DNA of 64,000 nt from Gigaspora margarita (taxonomy: Eukaryota; Glomeromycota; Glomeromycetes; Diversisporales; Gigasporaceae). Numbering within the stretch: position 1 is the first letter of the stretch; each line of letters begins with the position of its first letter. The DNA lies in contig WTPW01000658.1 of assembly GCA_009809945.1 (NCBI GenBank), positions 9,705-73,704 of the forward strand. Reading direction: 5' to 3'. A model generated the notes under the pieces. It saw only the letters and a program-made list of their open reading frames with translations. It did no database searches and was not told the origin of the DNA. Shown piece by piece: positions 22,357-34,679 of this stretch. Both the position numbers and the translations under genes were made by a program.

Positions 22357-23450
22357 GTAAGGTCTTGCCTCGATGACTTTTTATTAAGTATATGTTTGTA
22401 TATATTATGTGATACAGTATTATACTCTATTTAAAACAACAGACTTTAACATTCTTGACTATCTGTGACCTAAACCTACCAGAATTTTCTATACCCTACC
22501 TTTTGTACAACCTGGATTTTTGGTACTACTCCCCATTTTGATATTCCACTAACTTACTATATTTCCCGCTTCTCTCATATTGCAAATCCTATACTTCCAA
22601 GTAGATGCAACAGCCTTGCCCAGACAATTGTAACCTCATAGTTACTTTCTAAAACTTGGTGTCCTGAGATTACCTATATGCTAGCGGAGGGTACTTGCAC
22701 AATGCTTCGCCTAACAACTCTCAGTAGTCTATTATATATTACTGCAGATATGCTATCTGGATTGGTTAAATACTTCCCCTAAAAGTAGGTGAGCACTGGC
22801 TATATTGCGTAACTGGCCAGGCCAGCTACTCCCAACTAGATTTTGTAATACATTTCTGTACTACTTTCAACTTTCTGTAGAGCAGTTGGTGTTCTATTGT
22901 TAATTAGGCCATAGAACTTTATTTCGTACATTGTACTTCCTACTAGGTGATTCGTCATTTGTTCGTATCCCCAATTCACAAATCTGCCTCTATAGTAGTA
23001 GCTTCTTTTCAATTTAGGTTTGGTTCTGATGCCAGAGATGTTCCTTATCTGGTTGGGCCAATTCTTTACCACAGATCCCTTTGTGTTTATCACTTTTCTC
23101 ACCACTCAAGTTCATATTACAGTTGTGCAACCCTCCCAATCAAGATTCCAAGACCGCCCTAGAGTTGTTGGTGCCAACTTGTATTTCCCTTGCCTAGGAT
23201 TTATGTGTGCAGCCTTTGTATAACTGAACCTTCTGTGACAACGGTCACACATAGTACCAACCCTTCACAATGGATCTCCTTCTGGAAATTCCTAACCAAA
23301 TTCGTACTTCACATGGACTTCTACAGGGCATGCTTTCAAATATTTCTAGAAATCGCTTCTAGTAGGATTTGAACTAGAGGCCTTGGCTATAGGAGTTGGG
23401 CATCTAGACCACTAGACTATGGGGCCCCAATGCCACTTAAACCAATTTCC
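22310..23450 (-). mobile_element. tRNA-headed retroposon (SINE-like), copy 5, perfect 16 bp TSD
   Basis: The insert is 22326-23434 (1109 bp) on the minus strand, flanked by an identical ACTTAAACCAATTTCC at 22310-22325 and 23435-23450. The head, read from 23434, is tRNA-like: GGGGCCCCATAGTCTAGTGG holds an A-box and CTAGTTCAAATCC a B-box. The body is more G+C-rich than its surroundings and is not shared with copies 1-4. It is not recognised as protein, although both strands have short frames. The 3' end has AATAAA, the hairpin AGG-CAAGA-CCT, and a roughly 28 nt poly(A), seen as T on the plus strand at 22326-22353. Confidence 0.85.
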
Positions 23451-24289
23451 AATCCGCACATTCATGTCTATTGTCTAGCTAATTTACTTTTAATAAAACT
23501 TACAAAGAGAAGAGAATTAGTTCTAAGAAAAAAAAATGCAATAAAAAAAAAATAGTACTTGTTTTTAAAGCAGTTTCTGGTATCTACATTTATGTATGTT
23601 TGGTTCTAATTTACTTTTAGCAAAATCTGAAAATTTCTGCTTCAAAACTAGATTAGTTTCTAATCTTTATGTAATGTTTGTTATTTGGTATTAAAATTTC
23701 TAGCTATGTTTAATTATACTGGTAGAATCTAACTACCAAATTTTAGCAAAGGTAGATAGCTCTTAAAGTATACTTTATCTAAATCTCAACAGAGCATTAG
23801 TTCAAAGCTAAAGCATGAATCTTATAATATAAGTTAGGGCTAACTACCATGTTCTAGAGCTTCACTATAGCTAAGATCATGAATTGTTCATAAACTTTAA
23901 TTCTGACATTTTTTGACATCTATATATAAGTTTTGTTTCAAACTTAGCCATACTAGACTGCTATATACAAGATATAGATTCCAGAATATAGTTTATGCTT
24001 AAGAATTTTAAAAAAATGTTTTCTATTTAAAAAAAACTATAATAAATATCTACTGAACAATACTTAGAATGATATATATCTCATTCTATTACGAGTTATA
24101 AGTTCGTGCATATTACAGTATTAAAAAATTTCTACATTTCTATATTATAAATTTTATTATATAAATTGCGTTACTTTTATATAATATATGTAGATCATTT
24201 TCTTCAGATGACTCTCAGATTATTAATTAATTTATCAGCCTTTTTTTTTAATTTATTTAATTAATTGATTTTTCTTTTTTAGAACTAAG
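23451..24289. other. unassigned intergenic sequence
   Basis: Unremarkable A/T-rich sequence with no supported frame, RNA or repeat. Confidence 0.35.
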
Positions 24290-25350
24290 AAAATGGAATG
24301 AGAACAATAGCAAGAACAGTAATCAAAACAAAAAAGAAAACAGAACAGGAATAGCAACCAAACTGAGGACAAGAATGGCACTAAAGAACAAAATAACAAA
24401 GATGGAAAAAGAAAAAGAAAATAAAAAACAAAAACAAATAATTCGAAGCTCTATTAACAAAAAATCAGCAGAGACATGTTAATAAAAACTTGAATACAAA
24501 TAAAAATAACTCGACCAAGAACAAAAAAAAACTTAAAAGAAGAATCTACCAAGAAACAATAAAGAATTCATCGAAAAGCTACTAAAAAATGACAAAGAAA
24601 AAATACTAAAAACCAACAAAAATTAATACCAAGATGAATGAACCTACCGAAAATGACAAAGTATAGGAAGAACTCTCTGAAAACTGACAAAAACCTATTA
24701 AATGAACTCACCAAAAAATGAGAAAATGATAAAGAAGAATCCACCTGCTGAGAAATGATAAAGAACACCCATGAGAAATGATGAAGAACCTACTACCAAA
24801 ACTAACAAACTTACTGAAAGAACTTGCGAAAATGATGAAAAAAATAGCCAAATACAGTCAGACCTCCATAAATGCAACCTCCATAAATGCAATACCTCCC
24901 TAAATGCACATTTTGTCTTGTCTGTAAGAAATTATTAGTGATAAATGCACATTCTATATTCTGTAAATGCATGTTTTTCAAATAATTTTCTGTATCATGC
25001 TACCTCTCTAAATGCACGTAGCCAATCAAATGGTAGTATTTAAAATAGGTTATATAGTTTTTAGTAGAAGTCACACAAACTTGGTGATCTAATCTTTAAA
25101 GATGCAATTTAATTGGCTCTTCCTAAATGCAATACCTCTCTAAATGCACGTTGTAGATTTGTCTGTACACGTTACATTTATGGAGGTTTGACTGTACAAA
25201 GAACTTAATAGAAAAAACCTACCAAATCACCAAAGTAATAAGAAATTAACACGATTTTAAGGCTCTACCTATGGCTCCAACTACGGCTCCAACTACAGTT
25301 CTAATGATAGCTCCAATAACAGCTTCAACAATGGCTCTAATAATGATTTC
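24290..25350. repeat. A-rich degenerate repeat block with a short tandem array
   Basis: 24550-24850 is the reverse complement of the 'agtaagttcttt-gttattttt' type repeat at 8.6-8.9 kb. 25260-25345 has about five units of 'ggctccaactacggctccaac' type (18 bp). The MITE at 24854-25194 splits the block. Minus-strand frames are Phe/Leu/Ser-rich repeat products. Confidence 0.6.
24852..25196. mobile_element. 341 bp Tc1/mariner (pogo-like) MITE, TA duplication
   Basis: Terminal repeats CAGTCAGACCTCCATAAATG (24854) and, in reverse complement, CAGTCAAACCTCCATAAATG (to 25194) are flanked by TA at 24852 and 25195. 'aatacctcYctaaatgcac' recurs near both ends. CAGTC...CCTC termini with a TA target are typical of pogo/Fot1-type elements. 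No transposase. Confidence 0.88.
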
Positions 25351-25439
25351 ATTAAGCAACTTTCAATAATAACTAAAAAAATATTAATATTAGTAAAAAA
25401 AAATAATAAAAAAAAAATAAAATCTTATCTTATTTATAT

Positions 25440-25700
25440 AATTGCTATAATTGGCTAATTATATAAGGGTCGCTATGGTGACAGGTCACCATTTTAGCTT
25501 TTCCTTAAATATAACCTGTCTAAAATTTATTAATTTATTTATTTTAAATAATATAATATTAAAGGCTTTTATTTACTTTTAAATATAACCTTTTGGCCAA
25601 TAACCACTTTTCAAATATAACATCTTAGCAAAAAAGTGCATTTTTTATTCAAAATTTTAATATAACCTTTATATATATTATTCGGGGTCCTGGTGTACCT
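25440..25700. mobile_element. partial element ending in CCAGGACCCC terminus
   Basis: The right end 'atattattcggggtcctgg' (25676-25695) is the reverse complement of the end at 16377. Upstream, 'tttaaatataacct' recurs at 25505, 25582, 25610 and 25667. A left end is not identified. Confidence 0.5.
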
Positions 25701-26039
25701 CTTTCAAAAGATTTGCAATATTTACTGCTCCAAAAAAAAAGACATCTACTATATTGGATACAACCATCACAAGTAGTTTAAAAACAAGTAACTTAAAATG
25801 ATATACAAGGCTTATAGAAAAACCACTAGATGAAGATTCTAAAAGCTTTTGTTTTAAACAGTCTGTTTATATGACTGCTTTTCATTTAACATACTGGGGT
25901 CTGAACAAGTTAAACATACAAAGTTATCGATATTAATAATTTTTATTTTGAAAGTCTGATAGTTATCATAAAAGATATACTTTGTTAGATAATAGTTAGG
26001 CCTCAGATAAAGATTGTTGGTAGCAGAAGGCCATTATGA

Positions 26040-26170
26040 AGCTGAGTTTCTTTATTCATAATAATTTACAACATTATTATTCTTTTTTGTATGTATATAA
26101 TAATAGTAAAAATTAATAAAAGAATAAGAGCAAGGTCTCAGTTATAAAACAGAAAAGAAAAAGCAAAAAA
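26040..26170 (+). mobile_element. 3' tail of a retroposon (truncated copy)
   Basis: 'aattaataaaagaataagag' followed by 'caaggtctcagttataaaac' and an A-rich run matches the 3' end of copy 3 (57080-57132), including the AATAAA and the hairpin region. No head is visible upstream, so the copy is 5'-truncated or decayed. Confidence 0.55.
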
Positions 26171-27100
26171 AAATCAAATAAAATTAAATAAAGTAAAAAA
26201 AATAAAAATAAAAAAAATAAATATTACTATATTATATATAACACCCTATAATAGTATTGTATGTTTTGGCTATTTATAGCCTTTTTTAACTTGTTTATAT
26301 TCAAAATTGTTCAAATGTTCAAGATTGTCCAAAGCTTGTTCAGGCTTTAATAATTAATAAATTTATCTAAAAAATATATAGCTATATATTTTTTTTAGAT
26401 GCTAAACACATTTTATTTAAAATTTAAATAAGTTATTTTAATAAAATTTTACTTTATTTAATTGTTAAAATTGTTCAAAATTGTCTAAATTTATTGTTCA
26501 AAGCTATCCTATAACAATACTGCCCTATAATACAAACTAAATTATAAGAGTTAGAATTAGATTAAAATTAAAGTTTATAGTAAAATTTGAGAAGAACATT
26601 TTTTGTTAGTAATACAACAAAGTTATTCTAGTAAAATCTTGAAATATTTGAGAATTTTAAAAAGTGGTTTAATATAGGATATTATATAACATAGTATTAA
26701 AAACATAATTGTTCAAAAAAATTAAAAATAAATAAAAAAAGCAAAAAATTTTTTCCCAACAAGTAAAAACAACAGGCAAATAAAATGGATATATATATAT
26801 ATATACATATATATAGTGCCAAATTTGGTATTAATACTATATTTTAATAATGCGCATATTAGTTCTTGCAGAGCTTTAGTTCATATATATATATATGTAC
26901 ATATATAAAATTAAATCAAATCTTAATATACAAGTTTATATATATGAAATTTTTTTTTTAAAAAAATAATATACTACTACTATTTAAATTTTTTTTTGGT
27001 TTTAAAAAAAAAGTACCTGTTTTGGGATTTAAAAATTTATTTAAGAATTAGGGCCAATTGATTTGTATAAGAATTACTTGCATTTGTTATATTAATAAAA
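26171..27100. other. A/T-rich sequence, unassigned
   Basis: 26170-26230 and 26700-26760 are A-rich. Dinucleotide (ta)n runs lie at 26788-26816 and 26885-26905. 'attgttcaaaattgtc' words recur at 26300 and 26465. No feature is supported. Confidence 0.35.
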
Positions 27101-27104
27101 TTAC

Positions 27105-27610
27105 AACTAGCCTTACCTGCAACTTTTAGTTGCCTATTTAAGTAGCTACCCAAAGATTCTACACTAGCTATTATACCTGCAACTAATATTTAAAATTCAG
27201 GTTTGTTTCAATATATAGAAAAGTATAATAATTTTTGTAAACATAATAAAAATTCCAAAAATAGATGTATTATATATATAATACATAATAAAATCTGCAG
27301 ATTCAAAGAAAATTTTACTTGCAGAATTAATTTTCAATCTTTATACTATAGATTCTATATGTAGATTTTAAATACTACCTGCAACCCATATACTATATTG
27401 TCTATTTAAACCTTCTAATCTCTTTTACTTCTGCCAACCTATTCTGTATTACCAGAATACAGCAGTATTCAGATTTTTTTCTAAATTCTTAGAACTCAGC
27501 CAGGTATTTGGGGTATCTACAAATAATATTATCTACTCCTCATAAGACCTTATAATTCTTTTATTATAGGTTGTTCATAAATAATAATATTATCTAATCT
27601 ATATAAACCT
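27105..27610 (-). mobile_element. degenerate retroposon 3' domain, minus strand
   Basis: 'agttgcctatttaagtagct' and 'ttctacactagct' (27130-27180) match the reverse complement of the 3' domain of copies 1-3. A second set, 'ctacctgcaaccc' with 'gtctatttaaacc', lies at 27378-27413. The copy is old and interrupted, and its borders are unclear. Confidence 0.5.
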
Positions 27611-28015
27611 GGTACCTCTTCTAGATATAAAATATAAATTTAAAAAAATTTTTTAAATTTTATCTAGTTATTAAAAAATATAAAAAATTTTTTTAAATTC
27701 TACCTAGTTATTAAAAACATAAAAAAATTTTTTTTAAAAATTCCATCTAGCTATTAAAAATATATAAAAAAATTTTTTTTTTAAATTCCACCTGGTTATT
27801 AAAAACATATAAAAAAATTTTTTTTAAATTCCATTTGGTTATTAAAAATATATAAAAAAAATGTTTTTAAATTCCACCTAGTTAAACTGGTTATTAAAAG
27901 CATATAAAAAATTTTTTTTAAATTCCACCTAGTTATTAAAAACATATAAAAAAAAATTTTTTTTTAAATTCAACTTGGTTATTAAAAATATATAAAAAAA
28001 ATTTTTTAAAAGTTT
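27610..28015. repeat. minisatellite, about 43 bp unit x 8
   Basis: Units of 'aaattccacctggttattaa' plus 'aaacatataaaaaaattttt' recur from 27615 to 28010 with A/T-run length variation. Noncoding. Confidence 0.8.
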
Positions 28016-28148
28016 TCAAATTTTAATCTGGCTAGATTATAAAAACCAAATAGTTAATTTTGTAGCCTAACTAGTGTTTCAAATTGTTAGTTGAAAAAAC
28101 CAACTAGTTAGCAACTTTTTAACTAATTGATTAAAAAAATTTTTAAAC

Positions 28149-28414
28149 AACTGGGATCTTTGATAGGAAAATTACCCTTTGACATTTTTCGATCAGGCTG
28201 ATTCAGATAAACTTAAACCAACATACCAGGTTTTATTACATACAAATTATCTTTTGACTTTATTAATTTGAAAGTTTATTTGATGCACCATTGAATCAAT
28301 AAAGGCAAAAGATAATTTACATTTATATAAGAACTAGTATGTTATTCTAAATTTGTCTGAAATTACCTGATCAGAAAATGTCGAAAGGTGATTTTCCTAG
28401 CAAAGATCCCAACT
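28149..28414. mobile_element. 258 bp MITE (28153-28410) with 45 bp TIRs and AACT duplication
   Basis: Left GGGATCTTTGATAGGAAAAT and right, in reverse complement, GGGATCTTTGCTAGGAAAAT continue as similar arms to about 45 bp. AACT flanks both sides (28149-28152, 28411-28414). Confidence 0.8.
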
Positions 28415-28639
28415 AATTAATTTATTATCAACTAGTTTGATTATGATTAATTATTAGTTATCAATTAGTTATCAACTATATTAATCAACTAAACAATTAT
28501 TACTATATACAAGATCCTTCTTGATAGTAGATTCCTCAGGCATTATACCCAGTTGATGCATCATAATTCTGATTGTCAATAAAACTTTTTTAATTAAACT
28601 ATTTCTTTTATAGTTTAACACTATTGGGTGATCTAATTT

Positions 28640-29405
28640 GCTTACAAGGAGTTTGCTTCTTCATGATTAATCTCTTGAATTGTAAAGGCTTCTTTACAAT
28701 TGTTCTTGCTTTTTTTCAATAGAATCGTGGAGGCTTGGTGATAGCTTCTTTACAATTATTCTTTTTTTCTTCTTTTTTTTCAATAGAATTATAGAGGCTT
28801 GGTAATGGCTTTTTCATAATTGTTCTTTTTTTCTTTAATAGAATTGTAAAGGCTTAGTGATAGCTTTTTCACAATTGTTCTCTTTTTCTTTAATAGAATT
28901 GTAGAGGCTTAGTAATGGCTTCTTTATGATTGTTCTCTTTTTCTTCAATGAAATTATGAAAGCTTCTTTACAATTGTTCACTTTTTTTTTAATAGAATTG
29001 TAAAGGCTTGGTAATAGTTTCTTCATGATTGTTATTTTTTTCTTCAATAGAATTGTAGAGGCTTGGTAATGGTTTCTTTATGATTGTTCTTTTTTTCTTC
29101 AATAGAATTGTGGAGGCTTGGTGATAGCTTCTTCATGAATGTTTTCTTTTTTTTTAATAGAATTGTAGAGGCTTAGTGATAGCTTCTTTACAATTGTTTT
29201 TTTTTTAATAAAACCATGAAGGCTTAGTAATAGCTTCTTTGCAATTGTCTTTTTTTCTTTAATAGAATCATAGAGGTTTGGTGATAGCTTTCTTTATGAT
29301 TGTTTTCTTTTTCTTTAATAGAATTATAAAGGTTTGATGATAGCATTTTTACAATCATTCTCTTTTTTTTTTTAATAGAATTATAGAGGTTTGGTGATGC
29401 CTTCT
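28640..29405. repeat. minisatellite, about 55 bp unit x 13
   Basis: Units contain 'atagaattgtagaggcttgg' followed by 'tgatagcttctttacaattg' and a T/C-rich spacer. Observed spacing between units is 45-63 bp. A minus-strand frame at 28835-29047 translates the repeat as Lys-rich units and is not accepted as a gene. Confidence 0.85.
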
Positions 29406-29783
29406 TTACAATAGTATTCTGATCCAGATCAAACAGGTCAGAATTAGAGATAAATTAAAATATAATAAAAAACAAAAAATAAATAAATAAATAAGTCTAT
29501 TTGATATATAATCTGCTATATAGTATAATATATATTGTATAAAATAAAAAAAACTTAACAAAAAAAACCTCTATTTGCACTATCTTTTTTAAAATTAGTA
29601 AAAAGTATAATATGATAGATTAATAGTTTTTTAATATTAACTATACAACTTACAACTAGATAACTGATTATTTCAGTCATGTAATCCTACAATCAATTAG
29701 TTGCCAACTTTAGATACAACTAATAGATTAAAAAATTTTTACCAACTTGAAACTCTAAGCCTAATGTTTTTTAGTTTAATAAT

Positions 29784-31794
29784 TTTTAATATTTTTTTAT
29801 TTTTTATTTTTTTTTAACTAGTGGCCCTGCCTTTATTATAAGAAATAACATATACATGTTTAAGTTTACTTTATATTACATATATTTTAAACTTTCCTAT
29901 ATCTAATAATGACTTACTCGACTTCAACAAAGTCCAGGTGCGACCTGCCATAACAGCTATTTCACTCTTTTTAAAGCCCTCAACTCACTGAGAGTTATTT
30001 AAACATCAACAGGCAGTAACTGTTAGCCTTGTCAAAACTGATTAGCTATTATTGTTTTTGTTTTTCTTGTATACCAGCTTTATGAGCAATAGGGTTTCTC
30101 AAATTCAAATAAAATCAAATATTGGGTCAATTTGAATTTAATCAAATCAAATTGACCCTGATTTGAATTTGATTTGATTCAAATATTTGGATTTGAATTT
30201 GATTTAAATTTGAATTTTTAATAGTAAGTTTCAAATCAAATCAAATATTTGTAAATCAAATCAAATTTGACCAGATTTGAATTTGATCAAATCAAATATA
30301 GTCAAATTTGAATTTGAATTTGATCAAATATTTGATTCAAATATTTGAAGATCTAATCAAATTGTAGAACTCTAATAAGCAATAACCAAACTGGCCTACT
30401 GAAGCTAAATATGAAATTCTTTATCATATCTTTTGCAATACCTAAAATCCTTTTTTTCTTTCTACTCCTTTTTTTTTGAATATTTCCTTTACCTGGCTGA
30501 CTGTTCTTTTTGTCTTCTTTAGTATGGTTTTCTTTTCTTTTCTCTCTTCCAGATTTTTTCTTTTTCTTGCCTTGCTTTTCTATCTTCTGCTTTAATGTGA
30601 TTCTATTTACCTTTTCCTATTCATTAAAGACTATATACCTAAAGCACCAGATTTGTTTGTAAAATACCTTTCAAAAGCTATGCACTAACAAGTATAGAAT
30701 CTGTTTTTTCACTATTGGCTTTTTGCAGAGCGCATGTTCAATTTTCTTCTTGATTTCTTTTGGGATGTACCCCTGATTAATATAGTCTGATTCCTTTTTC
30801 TACTATTATGAGATCTTCTTTTTTTTTAATCTTTTTTATCATATTCCTGCAAGTCTCTTTATTCACCCTTCTTCACAGGATTTTGTAAACCTCGCAGGAT
30901 GCTAGATGATTTTGTAACTCTTTCTTTCTTAAGCAGCTAATGCATATACTAGTCTTATATACATTAGGTTTTCTTTTATAGAGGATATTCTTTGTCAGGA
31001 GTTGTTTGGAGATGCATTTGATTTGAAAAGCCCAAGCTCTACTTTTCTTTTTGCTTGTGTATCTGTAGCCTCTGTTTCTAAAAATGTTGTCCTATAATGC
31101 TCTCTATCTACACTTGCTACTTATATTTTCTTCCTTTTTCTGAACTAGATCCTCTATGGTATTCAAGAATGCTCATTCTGCATCATATTGTGCAATCATT
31201 ACTGTGTTAACGAACTTTCTTAAGGGTTGGTCAATGATGTTATTTTCTCATTGTGAATAAGCAGATATGGTTCTTATAGAATCTGATTTCACTTTAATTA
31301 GATACGGGTCCTTTGTACCTTCTTTAGCAAGCTTATCTGCCTTCTCGTATAGCATGTTACCGCTATGGCTTTTTACCTTGTGCATGTGAAACTTTATTTT
31401 TTTTGTTTTTAACACCTTATAATTGCTTGTAAAACACTTCCATTTTTTAGCTTTAGGTCTTCTTATGTCCTTGATACTTTTTTTTCAAATAGTGCTAATT
31501 GTACATGCGCTATTGGTGTATATATAAACTTCTGCTTCATATGGTATAACTAATAGAGCTATCCAAATCACACCTAATTTAGCTCTTGTTAAAGCAGACC
31601 AGTCACTGATTTTGCCACTAAATTTTATATCTTCTACCCTATAATCTATACTACTGATAATTTATCCTAATCCCAACTTTGTTTTTCTCTATTCCTAACT
31701 AACTATTATCTATTAATCTGTCCATATCCATATTTTTTTTAGCTTCTTTTGAACTTCTGTCTCCTTAATTTGGCTTTCTTTTAATATTTTTTTA
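29784..31794 (-). mobile_element. 5'-truncated LINE (RNase H to 3' end), 16 bp TSD, decayed
   Basis: The insert is 29800-31778, flanked by TTTTAATATTTTTTTA at both sides (29784-29799, 31779-31794). On the minus strand from about 31700, the start of an RNase H domain is readable: ISDWSALTRAKLGVIW, then VYIYTNSA, then VKSHSGNMLYEKADKLAKEG. The middle catalytic Asp (TDS in the family) is Asn here. Downstream a C-x2-C-x9-H-x3-C zinc motif (SICISCLRKKELQNHLASC, about 30900-30960) parallels that in the LINE at 42-49.6 kb. The 3' end reads ATAATAAAGGCAGGGCC and then an A-rich tail. Stops and shifts abound. A hAT-like MITE (30090-30374) interrupts the 3' part. The usual reverse transcriptase and endonuclease are absent, as in abortive insertion. 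Confidence 0.8.
30082..30382. mobile_element. hAT-like MITE (285 bp, 30090-30374) in the truncated LINE
   Basis: TIR TAGGGTTTCTCAAATT and, in reverse complement, TAGAGTTCTACAATT are flanked by ATGAGCAA and ATAAGCAA (7 of 8). The interior is a dense array of 'tcaaatttgaat' words. It belongs with the TAGNGTT group at 3427 and 18693. Confidence 0.75.
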
Positions 31795-33852
31795 ACAATA
31801 TTTTTTATTTTTATTTATTTATATATTTAAGTTATTACTTTATTTATTTTTTTTTAAAAAAAATATTGTTTTATTTTTTTATTTAATATTTGATTTTTAT
31901 TTTTTATTAAATGGTTCTTTAAATTTTTTTAATACTTTTTTTTATTTTTTTTTAGTTTTTTTTTTAATTTTGGCCAGTTATACAAAATTAAAATAAGTAT
32001 AAGTTATCAATTCCAACTAAGTGTAATTACTTATAGATCAAATAAGTTGACTTATCCAATTTTATATGTAAATTTATACAAAAAAACATTTAAATTAAAT
32101 TTACTTAAAAGTATATCATGCATAAAACATGTTCTCTTGAAATAGGTTCAAATGTTTTCTATGATTAAAAATTTTTAAAAAATATATAAATTTACTATAT
32201 AACTTTGAGCTAAGATCTTCTTAAATCTAACTTATTAATTTTAAATTAAATTTTACAATTATATAAAACAAGAAAAGAAGAAAAAATTGAGCTTAAAAAC
32301 CAAGTTAAAATTTTGTTAATTTTGTACAATTTCAAAATGTAATTTTGTCAAAAACAAATATTTACTAATTTTATATCAGTAATTATATGTAAAATTATGC
32401 TCTGAACAACTTTACTTAGGCGACAAAAGTAGGTTACCTTGCAAAAAAAATTGGTTATCTATGTACTAAAGTCAAAATTTTTGAGTTTTCAAAATAAAAC
32501 TTTTTTTTTGATTAGTTAACCTATTTTGGGCTCTTAAGCAAAGTTGTTTAACATGTAATTCACAATTATTAATAGAGTTATCAAAATGATCTAAACTTTG
32601 TGTAATGTTAGTTGAATATTAAAAGATTTAATAATATTAAGGAGTATATGCCAAATAGGCTATATAGTGAATTTAAATTTTTTAGAAGAGTTGGATTAAG
32701 GTATATAAGTTTAGTAACGCATTTTCTCGAACTTTTTACTAAGTGAAAAATGGGTGTAAAGTTCAAAAAATTTTTTTTTTAAAAAAAAAATTTTTTGAAC
32801 TTTAAACCCATTTTTCACTTAGTAAAAGGTTTGAGAAAACATGTTTCAGCTTTAATATAAGTAGAATTACATGCTAAACAACTTTGCTTAAGAGCCCAAA
32901 GAAGATTAACTAATTAAAAACAAAGTTTTATATTAGAAAACTCAAAAATTTTAACTTTAGTACATAGATAACCCATTTTACTTACAAGGTAACCTACTTC
33001 CATCACCTAAATAAAGTTGTTCAGGGCATAATTTTATATATAATTACTGATTTAAAATTAGTAGATATTTGTTTTTAACAAAGTTACATTTCGAAATTGT
33101 ACAAAATTAACAAAATTTTAATTTGGTTTTTAAGCTCAATTTTTTCTTCTTTTCTTGTTCTATATAATCATATAATTTAATTTAAAGTTAATAAGTTAGA
33201 TTTAAGAAGATCTTAGCTCAAAGTTATATAGTAAATTTATATGTTTCTTTAAAAATTTTAATTATAAAAAGCAATGAATAGGACATGTTCTATACATGAT
33301 ATATATAACAGTCTCTTTAAATTTTAAATATATATTCTTTGGCATTTAATACTTCTTTGTTCAAAATTTTAGTTTTTAGTTTTAAGCAGGGGGATGGGAA
33401 TCTTTCACTAAAGTTAACCAATTCTTTACTATATTCTTTAAGTCAAATTAGTGACTTATTCTATATAATAATATGATTGGTCAAAATAATCTTTTGAAAA
33501 TATGAAAGGTTCTATTAAGTAAAGGCTTCTTATACTCTAATTGAAAGCTAAAGAGGAGGTTCTTTTGATTCTAATAGTAGTTAAATCATCAAAATTGGTA
33601 GTAAAATCCAAGATACTTGGAATCAAAAAAGAGGACATAAGGATCTGCAAATTCACTGTTATACAAAGTATAATATTTTGTGTAATAGTAAATTTGCAAA
33701 TCCTTATATTCTTTTTTTTGATCCCAAGTATCTTGGGTTCTACCAAGCCTTCTCTTTAACTTTCAATTAGAGTACAAAAAGCCTTACTTAATAGAACCTT
33801 TCATATTTTCAAAAGATTATTTTGATCAATCATATTATTATATAGGGTGAGT

Positions 33853-34350
33853 TAGGGCGCTGACATTTATTAGGTAATATTTTAGGGGGTAGGGGGGTCA
33901 AGAAAAATCTTACCTTAGTTAGTTAGTTAAATTTGATTGGCTAAAATAAAATCTTACCTGGGGGTAGGAACAGTGAAAAAGATTTGAAATTTTTTTTTTG
34001 TTCTTAAGGAACATTAAATATTAAATTTATGTTCCCAAAAAAGTTTTAATGTTCCTATAATGATAATTGATATTACAATCCCCACAACTAAAATAAATAA
34101 ATAATAATAATAATAAAAAAAATAAAAAAAAAAAAGGCTGCCACGCCAAAAAAAACTATTACTATAGAGAACACAAATTATAACTTTTATGTTCCCACTT
34201 TGTTCCTAATAGGGAACGTAAATTCTAAATTTAGTGTTCCTAAATTTTTTTAAATGTTCCTGGGAACACTGGGAACATTAAATCTTTAACACTGGGTAGG
34301 AGGGTAAGCCCCTAAATTAATGGATATTAGGTAATAAATATCAGCGCCCT
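33853..34350. mobile_element. MITE with TIR TAGGGCGCTGAYATTTATTA in the palindrome arm
   Basis: Left TAGGGCGCTGACATTTATTA and right, in reverse complement, AAGGGCGCTGATATTTATTA. Both continue into a CCTAATAT or GGTAATAT stretch. The element interrupts the right arm of the palindrome and carries its own hAT-like insert. Confidence 0.75.
33963..34302. mobile_element. hAT-like MITE (324 bp, 33971-34294), innermost of a three-level nest
   Basis: TIR CAGTGAAAAAGATTT and, in reverse complement, CAGTGTTAAAGATTT are flanked by GGTAGGAA and GGTAGGAG (7 of 8). 'gttcccaa' and 'aatgttcc' words dominate the interior. Confidence 0.75.
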
Positions 34351-34679
34351 TACTTATTTGACTTAAAGAACATAGTAAAGAATTAGTCAACTTTAGTGAA
34401 AAATTTCTATCTCTCTGCTTAAAATTAAGAACTAAAATTTTGAACAAAGGAGTATTAAATATTAAAGAATATATATTTAAAAATTTAAAGAGACTTTTAT
34501 ATATATACTTTTATATAAATTCAATTTAAATAATTTTTTTGTATAAATTTACATATAAAATTGGGTAAGTCAACTTATTTGATCTATAAGTAACTTATTC
34601 TAAACTATTACATGTGAACATGTCTCTTGACTATTATAAATTTTTTTTAAAATTTACTTTTTATATATACTAATTTTTT

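Larger units (their letters stand above)
32015..34612. repeat. 2.6 kb compound palindrome with nested insertions
   Basis: The outer arms match in reverse complement: 'ttatagatcaaataagttga' at 32031 is answered near 34590. Inside are two palindromes. One is centred near 32782 (a 40 bp hairpin 'gttcaaaaaat...ttttttgaac') spanning about 32160-33250. A second is centred near 33665 spanning about 33345-34465, whose right arm is split by the element at 33853. Open frames on both strands at 33537-33759 mirror each other because they sit on the palindrome centre. Likely a foldback transposon or nested set, class unknown. Confidence 0.7.

Noticed and set aside
22836..23372. Short frames on both strands in retroposon copy 5 as protein genes
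   Set aside because: They lie in the body of a TSD-bounded tRNA-headed element and overlap each other on both strands without any family motif.
28835..29047. Lys-rich repeat protein on the minus strand
   Set aside because: A frame through the roughly 55 bp minisatellite. Neighbouring units break it and there is no start context or family.
33537..33759. Two overlapping open frames on opposite strands with similar proteins
   Set aside because: They are mirror translations of a palindrome centred near 33665.
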